Source of the DNA: Bacteroidota bacterium | Lineage (GTDB): Bacteria > Bacteroidota > Bacteroidia > Chitinophagales > Chitinophagaceae | Length of the DNA: 64,000 nucleotides | Assembly: GCA_016715505.1 (NCBI GenBank) | Contig: JADJZY010000002.1 | Coordinates: forward strand, 1-64,000 | Reading direction: 5' to 3' | Shown: piece by piece, positions 19,462 through 28,189 of the stretch | Position numbering within the stretch: the stretch's first letter is position 1 | Layout of the letters: every line of letters begins with the position of its first letter | Made by a program: the position numbers and the translations under genes | Notes under the pieces: model-generated | Databases searched by the model: none | What the model saw: only the letters and a program-made list of their open reading frames with translations | Told to the model about the DNA's origin: nothing

Positions 19462-19543
19462 ATTGAATAAAATCAGATATTAATGAATCGTTTCTCATAC
19501 AAATATCGCTCATTTTTTTAAGTATCCAAATTTTATTGTATGA
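19442..19543. promoter_or_regulatory. Candidate hipBA operator: three TTGTATGA sites
   Basis: TTGTATGA occurs at 19442-19449 (within the first codons of hipB), as its complement TCATACAA at 19495-19502, and again at 19536-19543. Three copies of an 8-mer within about 100 bp around the start of an XRE regulator suggest autoregulatory binding sites. Assignment is inference. Confidence 0.5.
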
Positions 19544-19629
19544 AATAGCATTCAAAATTTATAAAATTGTTGATGAATGATTGGTATATCATGCATTATT
19601 GTACATTTTTCAACAAAATTGTTGCTATT

Positions 19630-19874
19630 TAGGGGCTGCTGGTTATCTCACTGGCGCTTCAAATTTAAGGAAGCGTTCAAGGGATAGCCCCGTACGTACG
19701 GGGCAGCCCTTGGACGATGACGCCAAAGTTGAAGATGCCAGTGAGAAGTGAAATTCAAGAAATGAACTGCAAGCTTATTGAAGAGATATGAAAAATTGCC
19801 GTGCATTAAAATAAGCGAAATTCACATCAGAATGTAATGATATCAAATACTTTCACGTTAAACAGCAGCCCCTA
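19630..19874. repeat. MITE-like element with 12-bp terminal inverted repeats and a nested hairpin
   Basis: TAGGGGCTGCTG (19630-19641) is the exact complement of CAGCAGCCCCTA (19863-19874), bounding 245 bp. Inside, TCTCACTGGC (19646-19655) pairs with GCCAGTGAGA (about 19736-19745), followed inward by CTTCAA/TTGAAG, GCGT/ACGC, CAAGGG/CCCTTG and the palindrome CCCCGTACGTACGGGG. The result is one long interrupted hairpin of about 100 nt. The right third carries the sequences shared with the parDE flanks at 13.2-14.0 kb. No ORF is inside and no clear target duplication is seen. Confidence 0.75.
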
Positions 19875-19918
19875 GGTAAACTCACTGATGTGCAGACAAT
19901 CTTTCTGAAAAGAAATTT

Positions 19919-20986
19919 TTGAAACTCAGCCCTGCACGTACATTTGCCGGTATCATGCCATCGGTAAACCTGAATGATTCACTGAATCTGCTCCAAAAAC
20001 TAAGCTTCCGGCGATTTTTAAATGGAATGAAAGTTTTAAGCAGCTTTTATATCAGCCGTTGGACAGGCAAGCCTATTCAATGGGGACTACCATTTTCCAT
20101 TTCTTTTGAACCCACCACTTCATGTAATTTGCGCTGTCCGGAATGTCCCAGCGGATTAAGGGCTTTCACCCGACCAACCGGAATGCTTGAAAAAGATTTT
20201 TTCACCAAAACCATCGATGAACTTCATCAGGATTTGATGTATTTGATTTTTTATTTTCAGGGTGAACCTTATCTCAATCCCGACTTTTTAGATATGGTGA
20301 AATACGCCTCTTCTAAAAAAATATATACAGCTACCAGTACCAATGCCCATTACCTGAACGACGAGAATGCCCGCCGCACCATCGAAAGTGGTTTGGATCG
20401 TTTAATCATTTCCATCGACGGAACAACTCAGGATGTCTATCAACAGTATCGCGTTGGCGGTAAATTGGAAAAAGTACTGGAAGGCGCCCGAAATATTGTA
20501 AAATGGAAAAAGCAATTAGGCTCAAAAACCCCCTATGTCTTTTTTCAGTTTTTGGTGGTCAAACCCAATGAACATCAAATTGAAGATGTTCAGCGACTTG
20601 CAAAAGAAATTGGCGTGGATGATGTGCGATTTAAAACGGCCCAGATTTACGATTTTAAACATGGCAATCCCCTCATTCCTACCATTGATAAATATGCCCG
20701 TTATAAAAAAAATGAGGACGGGACTTATTCCATCAAAAATGCCCTGGATAATCATTGCTGGAAATTGTGGCATGCCTGTGTCATCAGTTGGGATGGATTG
20801 GTCGTTCCTTGTTGTTTCGATAAGGATGCCGATCATAAACTGGGTGATTTGAAAAAAATGTCCTTTCGCGAGGTCTGGCAAAGTGATACATACCGGCAGT
20901 TTCGTGCTCAACTCATGAGTGGCCGAAAAAATATTGATATATGTGCCAACTGCAGTGAAGGTACCCGGGTATGGAGTGAAGCCTGA
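19919..20986 (+). CDS. Radical SAM protein with SPASM domain
   Basis: 355 residues. The cluster-binding motif CNLRCPEC (C-x3-C-x2-C, around residue 70) is preceded by SFEPTTS, followed by a QGEPYLNP strand and IISIDGTTQDVYQQYRVGG, typical of the radical SAM barrel. The C-terminal SPASM-like cysteines are CWKLWHACVISWDGLVVPCCFDKD and CANCSEG, which would bind an auxiliary Fe-S cluster. Members of this group modify peptides or act in maturation and biosynthesis; no peptide substrate is seen nearby. The frame opens with TTG at 19919; an ATG at 19955 (MPSVNL) is an alternative start. It is 3 bp from the thermonuclease gene, so co-transcribed. Confidence 0.88.
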   Translation: MKLSPARTFAGIMPSVNLNDSLNLLQKLSFRRFLNGMKVLSSFYISRWTGKPIQWGLPFSISFEPTTSCNLRCPECPSGLRAFTRPTGMLEKDFFTKTIDELHQDLMYLIFYFQGEPYLNPDFLDMVKYASSKKIYTATSTNAHYLNDENARRTIESGLDRLIISIDGTTQDVYQQYRVGGKLEKVLEGARNIVKWKKQLGSKTPYVFFQFLVVKPNEHQIEDVQRLAKEIGVDDVRFKTAQIYDFKHGNPLIPTIDKYARYKKNEDGTYSIKNALDNHCWKLWHACVISWDGLVVPCCFDKDADHKLGDLKKMSFREVWQSDTYRQFRAQLMSGRKNIDICANCSEGTRVWSEA

Positions 20987-20989
20987 TTT

Positions 20990-21484
20990 ATGAAACAGTT
21001 TATTTTCCTTTTTTTATGGTTTTCGCTGATGGCATTGAATCCCTCAAATGCGGCCGTACATCAACTCAATGGTCAGGTTATTCGTATCATAGATGGGGAT
21101 ACTTTTGAAATACTGATTGGTGGAACATTGAGAGAAAAAATTCGGATGAAGGATATCGATGCTCCGGAAAAAAAACAAGCCTATGGCCAAAAAGCCAAAC
21201 AAACTTTAGCAGAACTCATTGCCGGAAAAATGGTTCGGGTAGTTTGGGAAAAAAGAGATAGAAATCAACGCATCCTCGGAACCGTTTTTTTCGTCGATCG
21301 CAATATCAATCTGCAAATGGTGCAATCGGGAATGGCCTGGCATTTTAAAAAGTACTCCAATGACCCACAATTTGCCCGTGCAGAAAAAGATGCTCGCTCC
21401 GCAAAACGAGGATTATGGCTTGATTCACAGCCTTTAGCGCCCTGGTTATTCAGGGCTTACCCACAAATGCGGAATAAAAGTTGA
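20990..21484 (+). CDS. Exported thermonuclease (staphylococcal nuclease family)
   Basis: 164 residues with a signal peptide (MKQFIFLFLWFSLMALNPSNAA). The SNase fold is clear: VIRIIDGDTFEI (calcium-binding Asp), IRMKDIDAPEKKQAYGQKAK (catalytic Arg and Glu region), then RILGTVFFVDRNINLQMVQSGMAWHFKKYS and a final ARSAKRGLW. It is predicted to degrade DNA/RNA in the periplasm or outside the cell. It lies 3 bp after the radical SAM gene. The acpP promoter overlaps its stop codon. Confidence 0.92.
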   Translation: MKQFIFLFLWFSLMALNPSNAAVHQLNGQVIRIIDGDTFEILIGGTLREKIRMKDIDAPEKKQAYGQKAKQTLAELIAGKMVRVVWEKRDRNQRILGTVFFVDRNINLQMVQSGMAWHFKKYSNDPQFARAEKDARSAKRGLWLDSQPLAPWLFRAYPQMRNKS

Positions 21485-21510
21485 CCAATTCAACAAAAAA
21501 TATATTTTTG
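21481..21510 (+). promoter_or_regulatory. acpP-fabF promoter (Bacteroidota type)
   Basis: TTG at 21481-21483 lies 19 nt upstream of TATTTTTG at 21503-21510, the classic Bacteroidota -33/-7 pair. The 5' leader would be short, about 12-15 nt before the acpP ATG. Confidence 0.75.
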
Positions 21511-21529
21511 CAGTCTAAATATTTTAAAA

Positions 21530-21766
21530 ATGTCAGATATCGCAGCTCGTGTTAAGAAAATTATCGTTGACAAATTAGGTGTTGACGAAGCAGAAGTCGT
21601 CCATGAAGCAAGTTTTACCAACGATTTAGGTGCTGATTCATTGGATACCGTGGAATTGATCATGGAATTCGAAAAAGAATTCAACATTTCTATTCCTGAT
21701 GAGCAAGCTGAAACAATCTCTACAGTGGGACAAGCAGTTTCTTACCTCGAAGAATACGCAAAATAA
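21530..21766 (+). CDS. acpP: Acyl carrier protein
   Basis: 78 residues, strongly acidic, the normal ACP length. The phosphopantetheine attachment site is Ser37 in GADSLDTVELIMEFE. AcpS, which loads this serine, is encoded in this window at 49.9 kb. The gene lies 18 bp upstream of fabF with its own clear promoter. It carries acyl chains for type II fatty acid synthesis in the cytoplasm. Confidence 0.98.
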   Translation: MSDIAARVKKIIVDKLGVDEAEVVHEASFTNDLGADSLDTVELIMEFEKEFNISIPDEQAETISTVGQAVSYLEEYAK

Positions 21767-21784
21767 TTATCCCGTAACCTCAGC

Positions 21785-23038
21785 ATGGAATTAAAACGTG
21801 TAGTCGTTACAGGACTCGGCGCCCTGACACCCATCGGCAATACCATTCCTGAATATTGGGAAGGTTTATGTAATGGCGTTTCGGGCGCTGATTTTATTAC
21901 CTTATTTGACGCAGAAAAGTTTAAAACACGTTTTGCTTGTGAGGTGAAAAATTTTAATCCGGAGAATTTTCTGGATAAAAAAGAAGCGCGCAAACTCGAT
22001 CGCTTTTCACAACTGGCCATCGTCAGCAGTGATCAGGCTGTTGCAGATGCCGGACTCATCGAAGCCGAACTCAATAAGGACCGCATCGGTGTAATCTGGG
22101 CTTCAGGAATTGGCGGAATCGGTACTTTTTATGAGGAAATGAAAGGATTTTTCTCCGGCGATGGAACACCACGCTTCAACCCTTTCTTTATTCCCAAAAT
22201 GATTTCAGATATTGCCTCAGGTCATATTTCCATGAAATACGGATTCAGAGGGCCTAACTTCTGTACGGTAAGTGCCTGTGCCTCATCTTCACATGCCCTC
22301 ATTGACGCCTCCCACTTCATTCGATTGGGGAAAGCAGATGTGATTGTTTGTGGTGGATCCGAAGCAGCTGTTACTCCGCCGGGAGTTGGGGGCTTCAATG
22401 CCATGAAGGCGCTGAGCGAAAATAACGATAATTACAAAACAGCCTCCCGACCTTTCGATAAAGACCGTGATGGTTTTGTATTGGGCGAAGGCGGTGGTGC
22501 AATTGTTTTGGAAGAGTACGAACATGCCAAGCGACGTGGTGCAAAAATTTATGCCGAATTAATTGGTTCTGCCTGCTCCGCCGATGCTTATCATATTACC
22601 GCTCCACATCCCGAAGGACTGGGCGTGATGTTGGTCATGAAAAACGCACTCGAAGATGCACAAATGCAAGCGAGTGAAATTGATTATATCAACGTACATG
22701 GAACATCCACACCTTTGGGGGATATTGCAGAAATCACGGCTATTCAAAGGGTATTCGGCGACCATGCCTACAACCTCAATATCAGTTCCACAAAATCCAT
22801 GACGGGTCATTTGTTGGGCGCTGCAGGAGCCATTGAGGCCATTGCTTCCATTTTATCTGTGCATCACGATATGGTACCACCTACCATCAATCACTTCACC
22901 GATGATGAGCAACTGGACGCTCAATTAAATTTCACTTTCCATAAACCACAGGCCAGAACGGTGAACGCCGCTCTGAGTAATACCTTTGGTTTCGGTGGTC
23001 ACAATGCAAGTGTGATTTTCCGTAAATTACTTGCTTAA
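21785..23038 (+). CDS. fabF: 3-oxoacyl-ACP synthase II
   Basis: 417 residues, intact. It condenses malonyl-ACP with acyl-ACP in fatty acid elongation. The catalytic triad is visible: Cys in TVSACASSSHALIDA (~164), His in VHGTSTPLGD (~304) and His in SMTGHLLGAAGA (~341). The start MELKRVVVTGLGALTPIGN is typical. It follows acpP in one unit. In many Bacteroidota rnc (RNase III) comes next; here the gene is followed instead by a structured element and convergent genes. Confidence 0.98.
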   Translation: MELKRVVVTGLGALTPIGNTIPEYWEGLCNGVSGADFITLFDAEKFKTRFACEVKNFNPENFLDKKEARKLDRFSQLAIVSSDQAVADAGLIEAELNKDRIGVIWASGIGGIGTFYEEMKGFFSGDGTPRFNPFFIPKMISDIASGHISMKYGFRGPNFCTVSACASSSHALIDASHFIRLGKADVIVCGGSEAAVTPPGVGGFNAMKALSENNDNYKTASRPFDKDRDGFVLGEGGGAIVLEEYEHAKRRGAKIYAELIGSACSADAYHITAPHPEGLGVMLVMKNALEDAQMQASEIDYINVHGTSTPLGDIAEITAIQRVFGDHAYNLNISSTKSMTGHLLGAAGAIEAIASILSVHHDMVPPTINHFTDDEQLDAQLNFTFHKPQARTVNAALSNTFGFGGHNASVIFRKLLA

Positions 23039-23049
23039 AATTTTTTTTT

Positions 23050-23141
23050 GGGGCGTGTCCCCGCTTTAAGGCGGGGGCGGGCTGTCTGTTACAAGCCTCA
23101 CAGCTAGGGCTGTTCGGGCTTTCCACGACCATCCCTCACGC
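23050..23141 (+). ncRNA. Structured intergenic element after fabF (candidate RNA or repeat)
   Basis: GC-rich block with a multibranch fold: GCGTG (23053-23057) closes with CACGC (23137-23141). Inside are CCCCGC (23059-23064) with GCGGGG (23071-23076) and GCTGT (23081-23085) with ACAGC (23100-23104), plus two GGGCT-type motifs and a CCATCCCTCACGC end. Blocks beginning GGGCGTG and ending ATCCCTCACGC are, from memory, a frequent intergenic family in Bacteroidota; function is unknown to me. It may act as a terminator or as a repeat; no long T-run follows. Confidence 0.45.
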
Positions 23142-23251
23142 AGTAATCCTGACTGAAATGAATTCGCATGATTTAGAATTTTCTGAAAGGACGATAAGCC
23201 ATAAAGAAGAATGCTTTGAAATGTTCAATAGATTCACTGATGAAATGATTC

Positions 23252-23953
23252 TTACATCCATGTATTCTTACAACCCGCACATTTGTTCCCCGGATTATTG
23301 ATGCGGGTAGATATCGAAAGCCCTAATTGACTGTTGTAGTAGTTAATCCATGACAGATTATTTTCTCCATTGTCCATATTGGGGGCAAAAATAGCCTGGG
23401 TGCCATGTAAATAAGAAAGTTGAAAGGACATTCTTTTGAATTCCAAACCAACAGATGCCTCAAGCGGGATATCCCAGAAATTTTTAGCCCCTTCTTCGAT
23501 CGAAGCAATTTGAAACATCATACCACTTCCAAGTCCGGCAAAAAAATGGCCTGTGGTAAAAGTTAATTGAAGAGGAATATGTAGCCATGTTTTTGAATAA
23601 ACCCTAAAGCGATTTCCTCCGGACCAGGCAAAAATTCGATTGGGATTATTCTCTAACACCTGACGATTGGAATCCATCGCATGCGTGACAAATGTTATTC
23701 TACGTTGCGTAAATAACAGGCCGGTTCTCAAGTGAATATTGGGTTCCAAAGCATAGCGAATTCTAAATCCGAATTCAGGGGCCAAAGCAGGAGGAAGTAA
23801 AAAATGGTCAGTCAAAATGCCTTCCGGTACTGATCGGCTGCGATTCAGATTCACTTGCACACCTCCACTTAAAAAAACAGACAAACGCTGTGCCATGATT
23901 CTTTCGGGGCGAGTACTGTAGAAAATGACAAGGAGCAAAAAGATTTTTTTCAT
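23252..23953 (-). CDS. Outer-membrane beta-barrel protein, PorT-like (hypothetical)
   Basis: 233 residues. The N-terminus MKKIFLLLVIFYST...IMAQ is a likely signal peptide. The rest alternates hydrophobic and polar residues in short strands (LSVFLSGGVQVNLNRS, EFGFRIRYALEPNIHLRTGLLFTQRR, FFAGLGSGMMFQIAS, VGLEFKRMSFQLSYLHG), as in 8- to 10-strand outer-membrane barrels of the PorT/outer-membrane beta-barrel group. Two cysteines near the end (CAGC) are unusual. It is convergent with fabF. No specific function can be assigned. Confidence 0.6.
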   Translation of the reverse strand: MKKIFLLLVIFYSTRPERIMAQRLSVFLSGGVQVNLNRSRSVPEGILTDHFLLPPALAPEFGFRIRYALEPNIHLRTGLLFTQRRITFVTHAMDSNRQVLENNPNRIFAWSGGNRFRVYSKTWLHIPLQLTFTTGHFFAGLGSGMMFQIASIEEGAKNFWDIPLEASVGLEFKRMSFQLSYLHGTQAIFAPNMDNGENNLSWINYYNSQLGLSISTRINNPGNKCAGCKNTWM

Positions 23954-24133
23954 AATGTCTTCACAAACGCTGAAATGAAGAAATTAGTATCTGAAGTAAA
24001 AGCAGATATTATTTCAACCTGTAATATATTCAAAATCTGTCTATAGGTTCGCCGGCTCAAAACGGCCATTGAGTGCTTCAATGAAAAATGCGTGTGTAAC
24101 CCAAAAAATCAAAGCCTTTGCCGAAAAGAAAAC

Positions 24134-25134
24134 TCATTGTTGTTCTAACCATTGTGCCCAATCGCTCACCACCCGATCCCAGTTAAAGATCGCCGTATTT
24201 ACCTGTCGGTCTTTATTGATAGGGAAGTAGTTATGATCAGTACCCAAATAGGTTTAAACCAAATATTTTTCTTGTCTTTGCGAATGGCTTCAACCCGCAA
24301 ATAATCCGTAAATGGGGCACTCCAATCAGTGGTTCCATAAGTTACAAGAACGGGTATTTTCAATTGTAAAAGTGATTCCATCATAGGTTGTGAAAACGTA
24401 TAAGTTGCCTGATAGGTATCGCCGGAAGTCATGTCCATATTTGTTTTATGCTCCACAATCTTTTGCCATTCCTGATACCAATCTTCTGCATATCGGGTCG
24501 AATCTGTATCAGATTCTTGATAACGGGCTTCCTGTATGATCGACAATATCCTTCCACAAGGATTCCCCCCTGAGTAAATCAACTGAGTAACGCCTTTGTA
24601 TGCGGATGACATCATAGCCGCAATGGTACTACCTTCTGAATGTCCGGCTACAACCAGTTGATCATGGTTTACCCAGGTTTGTTTATTCAGAAATTGAATC
24701 ACTGCTATATTTCTTCGCACATAATAGGCGGGTAAATTTCTTGTAACGTAGTCTTTCGGAAATTGACCCAAACTGTCGACGTAACAATATTGTGAGCCCA
24801 GTGCTTTGGTTGAACAAATCAGCGGAACAGCGGGTTTGCCAACAATAATTAAGTGGTAATTTTTCAAAAGAACTTCCGGATTAAATGGAAAAATTCCATA
24901 CAAACCTTGTTCATCATATTTTAAAAGTGGTTGGGGTAAACTCCCCTGGCAAAAAAACAAGAGAGGCTTTTTGTGTTTTTCTTCACCTGATTTTGATTGG
25001 ATGAGTATATCGACCGGTAACGATTCGAACGAAAATATCATGTGCCGCACACCATAATCAGTCGCCTTTGGAATTTGAGCATACAGAAATAGATGAATAA
25101 AAATAAGGATAAAAAAAATGAGACTATGCTTCAT
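24134..25134 (-). CDS. Exported alpha/beta hydrolase (frameshifted near C-terminus)
   Basis: The signal peptide MKHSLIFFILIFIHLFLYAQ is followed by an alpha/beta-hydrolase core. The nucleophile elbow is GHSEGS (~residue 163), the acid is probably Asp in TYGTTDWSAP, and the His is in LGTDHNYFPI. That His is reached only after correcting a frameshift near 24250; the uncorrected frame ends at 24199 with a nonsense tail. After correction the protein ends SDWAQWLEQQ at 24134, about 333 residues. A Ser-Asp-His triad at the right spacing supports a periplasmic esterase or peptidase-like hydrolase of unknown substrate. A 33-residue membrane protein gene lies 6 bp upstream. Confidence 0.8.
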
Positions 25135-25140
25135 GTTTAA

Positions 25141-25242
25141 TTAGCTATCTTTTTTGTTTTTTGTATTTCTCTTTTGAAAAAATATCCAGACCATCGAACT
25201 CATGATCACAAATGCCAGGATGATATAATAAGAGCTATCCAT
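25141..25242 (-). CDS. Small single-pass membrane protein (33 residues)
   Basis: ATG at 25240-25242, TAA at 25141-25143. The product has a short polar start (MDSS), a hydrophobic segment of about 18 residues (YYIILAFVIMSSMVWIFF) and a basic tail (QKRNTKNKKDS), fitting an N-out/C-in transmembrane peptide. It ends 6 bp before the ATG of the hydrolase gene, implying co-transcription and perhaps translational coupling. I do not recognise a family. The size is below the usual gene-calling cutoff, so it is easily missed. Confidence 0.55.
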   Translation of the reverse strand: MDSSYYIILAFVIMSSMVWIFFQKRNTKNKKDS

Positions 25243-25575
25243 GCTTGTCGTATTTGAGGTCTAAAGTATTTTATTTAAAACATTCTTTCGTACCAAATCA
25301 ATAAGTGATGCATTTATGAAAGTAACTGCGTTAGTAAGGGATGTTTGCCGGGTCCTAAAAAACACCTCACAAATTAAAACATAAAAAGCTCCATGAACGC
25401 GAAGAAGTGGACATCTCCTTATTTTGAATCGCAACCCCTTTTAACAAAATAGCAAAAGTGGATGGGACGCTCTTTGCCCGAATTGTTACACTTACTAGAA
25501 ATTTAAATACACTTACGGAAGACAGACAACAAACTCTTTCTCACCTCATTAAACTTGTAATCTAATTTTTTAAGT
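25243..25575. other. Intergenic stretch between divergent genes
   Basis: 333 bp, AT-rich, with no ORF longer than about 25 codons, no tRNA and no strong hairpin. Promoters for the divergent small-protein/hydrolase unit and the lipoprotein gene should be here, but no convincing TTTG-N19-TAnnTTTG pair is visible. Confidence 0.4.
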
Positions 25576-26073
25576 ATGAAAAAAAGTGCGCTTATTTTTT
25601 GGATGGCTGTTATTATTTGTCTGATGGCATGTAATAATAAAACAGTCCACGAAAAAGTTACAAATCGCAACATCGATTTTTTAAATCTGCAAATTGACAT
25701 GCCGGCTAATTGGGAAATCGAAAAATTATCATTGAGCAATACGGCCGAAATACAATTTAAAAAGAAGGGTGGAAAGGAAAGTCTCATGTTGATTGAAGAA
25801 ATTCTTTCTGATACCTGCATCAAAGATCCCAAGTTGATTGTTCAACAAGTCCAATCTAAGAAAGGATATGAACTGATTCAATCGCATACAATTAAAAATG
25901 GCGTGGGCATCACTTATCAGTTTCAAAAAGGGAAGAACGGAGAAAGGACCAGTAAATCATATTGGTTTGTCATCGAAGCCAAAGGGAAATGTTACAGTGT
26001 AAAAAATAAAATTTGCAATGATGAGTTGGAATTTTTCGAATTGGAAAAAGCGGCCATTGAATCTATTCATTAG
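25576..26073 (+). CDS. Putative lipoprotein
   Basis: 165 residues. The N-terminus MKKSALIFWMAVIICLMACNNK has a lipobox (LMAC), so the mature protein should start at a lipidated Cys. The body (DFLNLQIDMPANWEIEKL ... VGITYQFQKGKNGERTSKSYWFVIEAKGKCYSVKNKI) resembles PsbP/Mog1-like small alpha-beta lipoproteins in pattern (a MPANWE start, a YWFVIEAKGKCYS strand), but I cannot assign a family with confidence. Stand-alone gene. Confidence 0.6.
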   Translation: MKKSALIFWMAVIICLMACNNKTVHEKVTNRNIDFLNLQIDMPANWEIEKLSLSNTAEIQFKKKGGKESLMLIEEILSDTCIKDPKLIVQQVQSKKGYELIQSHTIKNGVGITYQFQKGKNGERTSKSYWFVIEAKGKCYSVKNKICNDELEFFELEKAAIESIH

Positions 26074-26197
26074 TCATGAAATGACCACAGCATCATTCAA
26101 AGAGTTTACCAGAAACAAAGGACCTTTCTACAATGTCATTTATATGTACATACAATATAGAATTTCAAACATCTCTTAAATCATAAACTGTAACGAT

Positions 26198-27139
26198 ATG
26201 AATCAATCACAATACCCGATCAATCACTTGAATAAGTTTTGCATTCTACTCATCAGTCTGATGGGTTTCAATCAGCTGGCGATGGCTCAACCACGACAAT
26301 ACCGCGATGGCAGAAGCACAGCCAATCCGCTTGAAGCTTCAAACTCCGTGAAGGAATTGATTTCGAAAGCAGAAATTTTTAAAACAGCCCTGATTCAAAC
26401 TGTTGGACCCGATTATCAAATACTTGATCGAAATGGTTTGATGAAGGAAATCGAAAAAAGCAATGCCATTCTGAGTGCTTATGCGAAAAAGGTGGATGAA
26501 TTTATGGCATCATCACCCCATGAATCTTTTTACAGCAATCATTTAAAGTCGGCTTTACAGAAATCGAATTACGCCAAACAATTGATCACGAAAATTGAAA
26601 AGGATATGAAATCTGAACGAAGTTTAGCCATGGTGTATTCTCTTCAGGAATTAGAAATTTACAAAGTATATACCGAGAATATGATGAAGGTATATCCGAA
26701 CGAAAATCAATTCAAAGATCATTTGAAGGCCATCGTTGATGGGCAGGTTAAACTAGGGACTCCCCAGGCTTTTATGGATCGTATGGAAAAAAATCAAGAA
26801 CAATATGTTCAACAATTAAAAATGGATCCACCGGCTATCAGCGATCCGGCCTTGGAACAATTTGTGAAAGTTCAATTCGCCAAAAGACAAATGGATGGTT
26901 TGAATTATGAGGTAAGCAAAGTACATATTACCCGTTCCATGTGGACCATTGAAAAGAATGATTTAGGTATTCCTACCTATAAATGGATCAGTGCCTGTAT
27001 GGCCGTCAAAACCAAAGATGGTAAATGCGGAATCGCCACCACTTATATCCGCAAAGATTATGCGGGTGGAGGAACCTATGGGGAACAATTCCTATATACG
27101 CCTACCTCAATCACAATTGTACCTTGCAGCAATTTGTAA
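26198..27139 (+). CDS. Secreted protein of unknown function
   Basis: 313 residues with a signal peptide ending FNQLAMAQ after a hydrophobic stretch (FCILLISLMGFNQLAMA). The middle is helical and charged (VKELISKAEIFKTALIQTV ... ESFYSNHLKSALQKSNYAKQLITKIEKDMKSERS). The last third is probably beta (NYEVSKVHITRSMWTIEKND, GIPTYKWISACMAVKTKDGKCGIATTYIRKDY). No sorting domain or lipobox is seen. Family not recognised; predicted periplasmic or secreted. Confidence 0.6.
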   Translation: MNQSQYPINHLNKFCILLISLMGFNQLAMAQPRQYRDGRSTANPLEASNSVKELISKAEIFKTALIQTVGPDYQILDRNGLMKEIEKSNAILSAYAKKVDEFMASSPHESFYSNHLKSALQKSNYAKQLITKIEKDMKSERSLAMVYSLQELEIYKVYTENMMKVYPNENQFKDHLKAIVDGQVKLGTPQAFMDRMEKNQEQYVQQLKMDPPAISDPALEQFVKVQFAKRQMDGLNYEVSKVHITRSMWTIEKNDLGIPTYKWISACMAVKTKDGKCGIATTYIRKDYAGGGTYGEQFLYTPTSITIVPCSNL

Positions 27140-27392
27140 TCGATGTAAATGCGTCGAACCCTGCCTTGAGTTAATGACATCATAATTAGCCAAATAGTTT
27201 TCGACCGAATACAAAGAATTGTGCATGGAATACGATGCCAATTTAGACTTTCGTTCTGGAGTAAAACAGGATTAAAATTGAAGAGAATAAAGCCTTTTTA
27301 AGTTCATTCATTCGGATTAAAACGGACATCAAATTAGTCCATACAACCGAATGCTGTATTCGGGTTCTGAACAAAAAGGTCTGAACAGTCAA

Positions 27393-28169
27393 TTATATCC
27401 AGCCAAGACCAAGTGCAATCGCAATGAGAATGAGGAATACGGCAACCAAATATTGGAGCGACTTCATAGTGACTTTTTTTAGGAGTCGGTTTCCAAGAAC
27501 GGCACCCAACATGGCCGATAAACTAGCTGCTACAATCAGCACCCAATATTCTTCCAGTTTTACATCCATCAGGCGTTTCGTATAAACACCTACCCGGGTT
27601 AAGTCAATCATGCTGGATACAAGCACGCCCGTTGCGATAAATGCTTCTTTTTGCAAACCAGAACGAATGAGAAAAGCAGAACGCAAAGCGCCCTGATGAC
27701 CCGAAAATCCTCCAAAAAATCCCGTTATCAAACCACCCAGGGTAATCATTTTCGGACTAAACTCCAGCTTGCCGAAATAGGGCAGTAAATCCATGAGTGC
27801 AAAAAAGAAGAGGAGTGTTGCCATGATTATTTTAAAATAGCTCACCTCAAAATGATGATTCCACAATGGATAAGAAAATGCAATGGGCGAAGTACTCATA
27901 CGTAACAACAGCCATGCTCCAAAAAATGCTGCGACAATAGCAGGCAAGCCAAAACGAAGCACCGTGGGAATATCTGCCTTTTTACCAACCAACCAAAGTT
28001 TGAACAAATTGTTCAGGAAATGTACCACACCGGTGAGTGCAACCGCAATTTCCACCGGAAAAAACAACATCATCACCGGCGATAAAATCGTACCCAATCC
28101 AAATCCTGAAAAGAAAGTCAGAATAGCCGTGAGGAATGCTGTGATGCAAATAATAACAATTTCTATCAT
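27393..28169 (-). CDS. TSUP family (TauE/SafE) membrane permease
   Basis: 258 residues with about eight hydrophobic segments. Features of the sulfite exporter TauE/SafE family include the start IEIVIICITAFLTAILTFFSGFGLGTILSPVMMLFFPVEIAVALTGVVHFLNNLFKLW, the mid-motif GGLITGFFGGFSGHQGALRSAFL and a second half that repeats the first. Family members export or import sulfite, sulfoacetate and other organosulfur anions, but the substrate here is unknown. It is 20 bp downstream of the esterase gene on the same strand. Confidence 0.88.
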   Translation of the reverse strand: MIEIVIICITAFLTAILTFFSGFGLGTILSPVMMLFFPVEIAVALTGVVHFLNNLFKLWLVGKKADIPTVLRFGLPAIVAAFFGAWLLLRMSTSPIAFSYPLWNHHFEVSYFKIIMATLLFFFALMDLLPYFGKLEFSPKMITLGGLITGFFGGFSGHQGALRSAFLIRSGLQKEAFIATGVLVSSMIDLTRVGVYTKRLMDVKLEEYWVLIVAASLSAMLGAVLGNRLLKKVTMKSLQYLVAVFLILIAIALGLGWI

Positions 28170-28189
28170 ACCCGTTTGTAAAGATATCT

